Source: Clostridia bacterium (GTDB taxonomy: Bacteria > Bacillota > Clostridia > Oscillospirales > CAG-272). Taken from it: a stretch of 9,745 bases of DNA. This document shows, piece by piece, positions 5,365-9,745 of this stretch. Numbering within the stretch: position 1 is the stretch's first letter; each line of letters begins with the position of its first letter. A program made the translations under genes and the position numbers. The DNA lies in NCBI GenBank assembly GCA_017612495.1, contig JAGAFQ010000010.1, positions 1-9,745 on the forward strand, read 5' to 3'. The notes under the pieces were generated by a model. That model searched no databases. It had not been told where the DNA came from and saw nothing but the letters and a program-made list of their open reading frames with translations.

Positions 5365-7200
5365 CTATTTTTCGGTCAAAATGACCAGATTATTTTCGAT
5401 CATATATTCACATTCATTTATCGTATTTTTTGCTTCCTCTACAATATCATAATACACTTTTGAGTCAACTATTTCAAGAGTTTTTTTCAAAAACGTGCTC
5501 GACTCGGATATAATGCCGTTTGTCGGATACCAGAAAATAACGTCGTCGGATATGAATGAGCCGCGCGAAAGATGCGTCTGTTCATAGACGATGCCCGAGG
5601 TCTCATAAAACAGATCGTGACCGAACATTACCGCCTTTTCGTTTTTGATGCCGCAAAGGTGCAAAAGCGTCGGCATAAAGTCGATGTGTCCGCCCGAGGT
5701 CGATATCTTTTTGCCGCCGATGCCCGAATTTTTCGCATAAAGTATAAGCGGAACATTGAAAACTTCGTCGAAGCCGTAACTTTTTTGCAAATAATTCATC
5801 ATAAATTGAGAACTTTCTTTATCATAATGGGGAAGACCGAAATGGTCGCCGTAGATCGCGATGACGGAATTTTCGAGAATACCGACAGAATCAAGCTCCT
5901 CCAAAAATTCGCCTATCGACTCATCGACGTATCTCATACTCTGCAAATAGTCGCCGTAAAGGGTGTTTTTATCCTGCCCCGAAAGTTCAAGCGTACATTT
6001 GTCTTTGGGCAAGTTATACGGGTGGTGGCTCGAGAGGGTGACTATGTGAGCATAAAACGGCTCATCGCACCCCGAAAGATAATTTGCCGTTTGCTCAAAA
6101 AACGATTTATCCGATACACCGAGGTTTATTCTGTCGGCGGAATCAAAATCTTCTTCTGAATAAAATCTGTCAAAGCCGAGTGTTTTATATGCCTCATCTC
6201 TGTTCCAAAAATCCTTTTTATAGCCGTGGAACGCGACGGCGGCGGAATAGCCGTTGTCTTTTAAGAGCTTCGGCAAAGCATAAAATTCTTTATCTGTATA
6301 TTTTTCAAACGCCGCCTCGCTCTCGGGCGCGTAGAGAGAGGTCATCGCCGTGAATTCGGCGTCGGAGGTGTTGCCTCCGCCTATCTGATAATAGTAGTTG
6401 TCAAAATAGGCGCAGTCGTTTTGCAAAAGTCTGTTGATGTTCGGCGTTATTTGCTGACCGTTATATTCTCTGCCGATGACAAAATTCTGCATCGCCTCGA
6501 CTTGAATAACGATCACGTTTCTGCCGCGGCAAACGCCCCAAAGCTCGCTTTTTTCGATGTTTTCATAGTCAAGCCCCGTGTTCGCCTTTCCGCTCGATTG
6601 AAGCGACGAGCCGAAAACGACACTTGCGATATCGCTTGTATGATATGTAAAGATCTCGTTTTTATAATACTTTACGTTAAAATCAGGCAGACAGAATGCC
6701 GAAGACGCCATAAAAATGCAGGAAAGCAAAATATAGAGGGCAAAGCCCCAACCGCTCCCTTTCGGCTTTTTTACCTCGCTCTTTCTGAAGTTGATAAAAT
6801 ATATGAGCCATAAGGGCAGATCGGCAACGTATAAAAGGCGCGCGGGCGTCACAAGCGATAAAACGGTATTTGAAACGTCGGTTAACTGCTTTGCATATTT
6901 TAACGAAATGACGCTCGGCAGTTTTGAAACATAGGCGTAATAGACCGAATCTATCAAAAGAATGACCGATAAAACGGCATAAAGGGCAAAGAGGAGCGTC
7001 GGTCTTGCCTTGCAAAAAAACCTTGACAAAAACCAGAAAAGCGCAAGGATGGCAAGAGTCAGAAACGAGAAAAAGACCCACAGCCTGCCCATGTGTATTT
7101 CTTTGTAAAGATAATACGTCTTGAAAAAGGCGAGTATAAGTACGCACAAAAATTCCGCTTCTTCTGCGAAATGCAAAAAGGACCGCTTGATTTTTTCCAT
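5365..7200 (-). CDS. LTA synthase family sulfatase, membrane-anchored phosphoglycerol transferase
   Basis: A 611-residue polytopic protein of the LtaS / alkaline-phosphatase-like sulfatase family. Five transmembrane segments are visible at about 17-32, 41-62, 69-91, 122-138 and 151-170, followed by an extracellular catalytic domain (about 225-545). Signature sites are VEAMQNFVI with Glu235, GGGNTSDAEF with Thr278 (the catalytic threonine position in LtaS), SSHHPY (390-395) and IYGDHFG with Asp452 and His453. These match the S. aureus LtaS metal and nucleophile set Glu255, Thr300, Asp475 and His476. GGHIDFMPTLLHLCGI (about 503-518) is also typical. The likely reaction is transfer of glycerol phosphate from phosphatidylglycerol to a glycolipid or wall polymer; the substrate is inferred. 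An in-frame ATG exists at 7254, but the ATG at 7200 has AAGGGGAG 8 nt upstream and gives the usual N-terminus, so it is preferred. It precedes glmS by 16 bp, forming an envelope operon. Confidence 0.88.
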   Translation of the reverse strand: MEKIKRSFLHFAEEAEFLCVLILAFFKTYYLYKEIHMGRLWVFFSFLTLAILALFWFLSRFFCKARPTLLFALYAVLSVILLIDSVYYAYVSKLPSVISLKYAKQLTDVSNTVLSLVTPARLLYVADLPLWLIYFINFRKSEVKKPKGSGWGFALYILLSCIFMASSAFCLPDFNVKYYKNEIFTYHTSDIASVVFGSSLQSSGKANTGLDYENIEKSELWGVCRGRNVIVIQVEAMQNFVIGREYNGQQITPNINRLLQNDCAYFDNYYYQIGGGNTSDAEFTAMTSLYAPESEAAFEKYTDKEFYALPKLLKDNGYSAAVAFHGYKKDFWNRDEAYKTLGFDRFYSEEDFDSADRINLGVSDKSFFEQTANYLSGCDEPFYAHIVTLSSHHPYNLPKDKCTLELSGQDKNTLYGDYLQSMRYVDESIGEFLEELDSVGILENSVIAIYGDHFGLPHYDKESSQFMMNYLQKSYGFDEVFNVPLILYAKNSGIGGKKISTSGGHIDFMPTLLHLCGIKNEKAVMFGHDLFYETSGIVYEQTHLSRGSFISDDVIFWYPTNGIISESSTFLKKTLEIVDSKVYYDIVEEAKNTINECEYMIENNLVILTEK

Positions 7201-7225
7201 ACCTAAATCTCCCCTTTTCGACATA

Positions 7226-7254
7226 TTTTTAGATATTTTACCACAAAACGACAA
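7226..7254 (-). promoter_or_regulatory. Candidate promoter for the sulfatase-glmS operon
   Basis: On the minus strand, TTGTCG (7249-7254) and TAAAAA (7226-7231) are spaced by 17 nt, each matching four of six consensus bases. Transcription would begin about 10 nt before the AAGGGGAG ribosome binding site at 7209-7216. The surroundings are very A/T-rich, so other -10 choices such as TAAAAT a few bases upstream are equally possible. Confidence 0.3.
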
Positions 7255-7292
7255 AAAAATAAATAGTTTTCGGAAATGATATTCCCGATCGC

Positions 7293-7321
7293 TTTACATT
7301 TAATTTTCAATGTGGTAAACT
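7293..7321 (+). promoter_or_regulatory. Promoter of the sigma factor operon
   Basis: TTTACA (7293-7298), a 17-nt spacer and TAAACT (7316-7321) form a sigma-A-like promoter 33 nt upstream of the GTG start of the sigma factor gene. A short GGAA-N6-TTCC inverted repeat (7272-7285) lies just upstream and might be an operator, or by its GGAA-type sequence part of a self-recognised ECF promoter. That second idea is weak because no matching ECF -10 was found. Confidence 0.6.
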
Positions 7322-7354
7322 TTTTTTACAAGCATTTTGGCGGAGGTGAGTTAG

Positions 7355-7933
7355 GTGGATCATGAAAAAGAGCTTATTTTGCGCGCGCAAAAGGGCGATA
7401 AATCCGCTTTTTGCTCGCTGATCGAAGAAAACCGCACGTTCATCTTCTCATCGGCGATGTATAAACTCAAATGCCGCGAGGATGCCGAGGATATCACGCA
7501 GGAGACCTTCTTTAAGGCATACCGCAAAATTTCCTCTTTCCGCTTTGAATGTAAGTTTTCTACCTGGCTCTATTCGGTCTTGCAAAACTGCATACTCGAT
7601 TTTTACCGCAAGAAAAAGCGCTCATTTGAGCGCGATGTGCCCCTCTCTTCGCTTGAAGACGACAAGCCCTTTGATCTTGAAAGCGACGATATCTCCCCCG
7701 AAGACGAGACGATAAGAAAAATGAAGATCGAAGCGGTGCGGCGCACGATAATGTCGCTGCCCGACGACGCAAAAACGATAATCATTTTGCGCGATATAAA
7801 CGGCGAAAGCTATGAAAACATCGCAAAAATACTGCAAATAAGCGAGGGCGCGGTAAAATCGCGGCTCTTTCGCGCAAGAGAAAAACTCAAAGCGGAGATC
7901 GAGAAAACGCTACCTATCGAAACTATTTTATAA
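7355..7933 (+). CDS. RNA polymerase ECF-type sigma factor
   Basis: A 192-residue group IV (extracytoplasmic function) sigma factor. Region 2 spans about residues 6-88: the RAQKGDKSAF opening, the DAEDITQETFFKAYR core (43-57) that binds core RNA polymerase, and FSTWLYSVLQNCILDFYRKKKR (68-89), the -10 recognition segment. An acidic linker (about 92-122) joins it to region 4 (about 124-180), with IMSLPDDAKTIIILRDINGE and the helix-turn-helix ESYENIAKILQISEGAVKSRLFRAREKL that reads the -35. The start is GTG, chosen because GGAGGT (7342-7347) lies 7 nt upstream and the protein then begins MDHEKELILRAQKGD as expected. It is first in a three-gene unit; the next gene, 36 bp downstream, is in the position of its anti-sigma partner. 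Which ECF subgroup it belongs to, and its target promoters, cannot be read from the sequence. Confidence 0.93.
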   Translation: MDHEKELILRAQKGDKSAFCSLIEENRTFIFSSAMYKLKCREDAEDITQETFFKAYRKISSFRFECKFSTWLYSVLQNCILDFYRKKKRSFERDVPLSSLEDDKPFDLESDDISPEDETIRKMKIEAVRRTIMSLPDDAKTIIILRDINGESYENIAKILQISEGAVKSRLFRAREKLKAEIEKTLPIETIL

Positions 7934-7969
7934 AAACTGCGTCAAAAACTACGAAACGGCGGTGATGAA

Positions 7970-8731
7970 ATGAACGACAAAGAATATAAAGATTTGCTCT
8001 TATCGTCTCTTTACGAAAGCGACGTCGATTTTTCAAAAGAGTTTATGAAACGGTCGGCATCGAACAATAAAAAGCTCGTGCGCATACTCTCCTATGCGGC
8101 GGCGTTTATCCTTTGTGCCGGCATAGTGACCTATTTTGCCGTGTTTGAAAACTACAGCAAAAACGACACTCTTATGCCGCAGAATGCTAGCGAATACAAT
8201 GATCGCAAAGACGGAGAAAACCTGCAAAGCAACGGTTGTGAAAGTGAAGACAACGAGTTAAGCGGCACTATCCAAAGCGTCTATTCTCTGGCGCCGAGCA
8301 TGGAAAGTACCGACACAGACGGCGGTGAAAAAAGCAGCCGCGATCCGAACTGTGCAAATAACGCTCCGAACCCCGCGGCGATAGAAAAGCTCGACGGCAA
8401 TATCGTGTTCGATTTTGTAAATGACGATTTCGTTATCACCGCAAAAAGCGGCGAAAACTTCAAAACGCTGACAGACGGCGAAACACCGTCGGCTTTGCAA
8501 ACGCTTTGCGAGATCTTTTCGGGAAAAGAAGCAAAAGAACAGGAAACTACAGATACTTTTGCAAACTGCATAAAAATATCAAGCAAGGATTCTTCGGGCG
8601 GCGGTTACGCCATAGAGTTTTCGGAAGACGGCAACGTTGCCATCTATTGCGATTCATATCTTTTGTGCACATCGAACGTTTCGCAAACCGAGCTTGAATC
8701 GCTGAACTCACTTATCGCCGTTTCAGACTGA
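7970..8731 (+). CDS. Single-pass membrane protein, putative anti-sigma factor
   Basis: A 253-residue protein not recognised as a named family. The short basic cytoplasmic N-terminus (1-36, MNDKEYKDLLLSSLYES...) is followed by one transmembrane helix (about 37-59), a polar linker rich in Asn, Ser, Glu and Asp (about 62-138), and a C-terminal extracytoplasmic domain (about 139-253) with alternating strands and a final helix SQTELESLNSLIAV. Its place directly after an ECF sigma gene and its topology fit a membrane anti-sigma factor. However, there is no His-x3-Cys-x2-Cys zinc-binding motif of the ZAS type, and the cytoplasmic part is only about 36 residues, so any sigma binding must use a short helix. 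The start ATG has a weak GGCGGTGA site (7959-7965). The lipoprotein gene follows after 20 bp. Position and topology are seen; the anti-sigma role is inferred. Confidence 0.6.
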   Translation: MNDKEYKDLLLSSLYESDVDFSKEFMKRSASNNKKLVRILSYAAAFILCAGIVTYFAVFENYSKNDTLMPQNASEYNDRKDGENLQSNGCESEDNELSGTIQSVYSLAPSMESTDTDGGEKSSRDPNCANNAPNPAAIEKLDGNIVFDFVNDDFVITAKSGENFKTLTDGETPSALQTLCEIFSGKEAKEQETTDTFANCIKISSKDSSGGGYAIEFSEDGNVAIYCDSYLLCTSNVSQTELESLNSLIAVSD

Positions 8732-8751
8732 CGGCTTTCGGGAGGTCTTAT

Positions 8752-9531
8752 ATGAGAAAAAACGCGAAGATTTTAATATTTGCCGCGCTCGTGCTGCTTG
8801 CCGTCTTTGCGCTTTTCGGCTGCTCCGCGCGAACGATAAAATACGATCTCGGTCAACTTAAAGACGATTTTGTCACAACTCCCCGCTCGGCAAAGGTCGG
8901 CGAGGTCGTAAAGATCAAAACAAATATAATTTTTGATGCAGGCATTCACGTGTACGTTGACGGTGAAGAAATAAAAAATACCGCCGTCAAAGACGATACC
9001 GGGCATTACAAGTATTGGGAATATTCTTTCACCATGCCCGACAAAAACGTCACGATAACCGCAAAGCCCTATGTCGAAGAGGAAGTTTACGGCCTATGTG
9101 TACCCGAAGATTTCACTTTCTCGCTTGTGTGGGGCTGTGGCGGCGATTCATATTATGACAGCAAAACGGGCACGCTTGTAAAGCAAAACTGCGCAACGAA
9201 CGTCAAAGACTTTACGACCGTATTTTATATGTCCGATCTCCAAAAGGCGGAAATATACGATTTGATCTGCGATATGCAGCCCGAAACCTATCCCGACAGC
9301 TTTGATCCGCTCATAGGGGCTTCCGCGCCGTCAAGAACGATTATCCTCACGGTCAAAACGGGAAACGACAGCGCTGCCAAAACCATCACCTGCAAAGATG
9401 TCACTCTCGGAAATGAGCCGAACGGCAAAATGGGCGAAAAGTTTATGAAAGTCCATGATAAGATCGTTAAGATCGTCACATCGAGTAACGAGTGGCGATC
9501 ACTGCCCGAATATGAATTCTTTTATGATTAA
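8752..9531 (+). CDS. Putative surface lipoprotein of the sigma factor operon
   Basis: A 259-residue exported lipoprotein of unknown function. The signal peptide has a basic start MRKNAK, a hydrophobic core (7-20) and the lipobox LFGC (21-24), so Cys24 would be lipidated by Lgt and cleaved by LspA, tethering the protein to the outer face of the membrane. Residues about 40-107 look like a beta-sandwich ending in YSFTMPDKNVTITAKP, a pattern common in Ig-like or InlB-repeat-like modules. Residues about 118-190 (FTFSLVWGCGGDSYYDSKTG... to ...DLICDMQPETYPDSFDP) and the C-terminal strand region form a second module. Extra cysteines occur at 116, 129, 147, 173 and 214. GGGAGGT (8740-8746) precedes the ATG. 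A terminator closes the operon 20 bp after the stop. A role as sensor or effector for the sigma system is inferred from position only. Confidence 0.72.
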   Translation: MRKNAKILIFAALVLLAVFALFGCSARTIKYDLGQLKDDFVTTPRSAKVGEVVKIKTNIIFDAGIHVYVDGEEIKNTAVKDDTGHYKYWEYSFTMPDKNVTITAKPYVEEEVYGLCVPEDFTFSLVWGCGGDSYYDSKTGTLVKQNCATNVKDFTTVFYMSDLQKAEIYDLICDMQPETYPDSFDPLIGASAPSRTIILTVKTGNDSAAKTITCKDVTLGNEPNGKMGEKFMKVHDKIVKIVTSSNEWRSLPEYEFFYD

Positions 9532-9551
9532 AAACACGATAACGTAAAAGG

Positions 9552-9575
9552 CGACCGCAAAAGCGGTCGTTTTTT
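9552..9575 (+). terminator. Rho-independent terminator of the sigma factor operon
   Basis: CGACCGC (9552-9558), loop AAAA and GCGGTCG (9563-9569), followed by TTTTTT (9570-9575). It lies 20 bp after the lipoprotein stop. The stem is the same 7-mer pair found split at 3126-3132 and 3491-3497. Confidence 0.92.
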
Positions 9576-9647
9576 ATATGCGGCGACAATTTTTTCGCAT
9601 CCGATGCCGAAAGATATGTATTTTTATCAAAACCGTATGCTTTTTCG

Positions 9648-9676
9648 TTGCAAAGAAAAAACTTTTATGTTACAAT
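9648..9676 (+). promoter_or_regulatory. Promoter of the gene at the right edge
   Basis: TTGCAA (9648-9653) and TACAAT (9671-9676) are separated by 17 nt, in an A/T-rich stretch after the operon terminator. Transcription would start near 9683, about 40 nt before the next start codon. Confidence 0.7.
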
Positions 9677-9722
9677 ATTATATATTTACTTATATTTCTT
9701 TGATAAGCGAAGGAGAAATTCA

Positions 9723-9745
9723 ATGTCAGGCGCAAATTCTTCAAA
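9723..9745 (+). CDS. 5' end of an unidentified gene, cut by the window
   Basis: AGGAG at 9711-9715 is followed after 7 nt by ATG at 9723, with an open frame MSGANSS to the window end. A good promoter (9648-9676) precedes it. Seven residues are too few to name the product. Confidence 0.6.

Noticed and set aside
5572..6159. 195-residue plus-strand open frame antisense to the sulfatase gene
   Set aside because: It has no ribosome binding site or domain and is explained as a shadow of the strong minus-strand coding frame.
7201..7254. Longer N-terminus for the LTA-synthase-like protein from an ATG at 7254 or 7224
   Set aside because: Neither ATG has a ribosome binding site, the added residues are polar and unlike the family, and the ATG at 7200 has AAGGGGAG at good spacing.
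7970..8080. Zinc-binding anti-sigma (ZAS) domain in the protein after the sigma factor
   Set aside because: The N-terminal 36 residues contain no cysteine or histidine, so the motif is absent.

Overview
The window looks like a chromosomal segment of a low-to-mid GC Gram-positive anaerobe, most likely class Clostridia. The evidence is the strong AGGAGG-type ribosome binding sites, sigma-A-like promoters with 17-nt spacers, a FeoA/FeoB/FeoB-associated Cys-rich protein cluster with a short DtxR repressor, an LTA-synthase-type sulfatase, and short CTTCATT-type palindromic repeats. No rRNA, tRNA, phage, transposase or CRISPR array is visible. The genus cannot be named from the sequence alone.

Left part (1-3121): a hairpin-rich intergenic element (4-206) lies beside a DtxR-family metalloregulator on the minus strand. 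Divergent from it is the ferrous-iron uptake operon feoA-feoB-small Cys-rich membrane protein, whose start and stop codons overlap as ATGA at both junctions. The feo promoter has a near-perfect -35/-10 pair, and a GTTAGC-N4-GCTAAC palindrome overlaps its -10, which fits an iron-DtxR operator. One half of that operator recurs over the -10 of the dtxR promoter, suggesting autoregulation. The repressor keeps the Met/Cys/Glu/His set that binds iron in DtxR but has lost the ancillary site and the SH3 domain.

Middle part (3122-7354): about 360 bp between the convergent feo and glmS genes holds a long-looped perfect stem, an inverted array of AATGAAG/CTTCATT heptamers with mini-palindromes, and a bidirectional terminator. 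The two halves of what looks like another terminator (ACGACCGC and GCGGTCGT) sit at the extreme edges, against the two stop codons. This suggests that an ancestral compact terminator was split by repeat insertion. Then follow, on the minus strand, glmS (glucosamine-6-phosphate synthase) and, 16 bp upstream of it, a membrane-anchored LTA-synthase-like sulfatase. Together they form an envelope-biogenesis operon, with no room for a glmS ribozyme in front of glmS.

Right part (7293-9575): a self-contained three-gene unit with its own promoter and terminator encodes an ECF sigma factor, a single-pass membrane protein in the position of an anti-sigma factor but without a zinc-binding ZAS motif, and a lipoprotein with a signal peptide and lipobox. 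It is a plausible envelope-sensing cassette whose signal is unknown. A further gene with a good promoter starts at 9723 and runs off the window.
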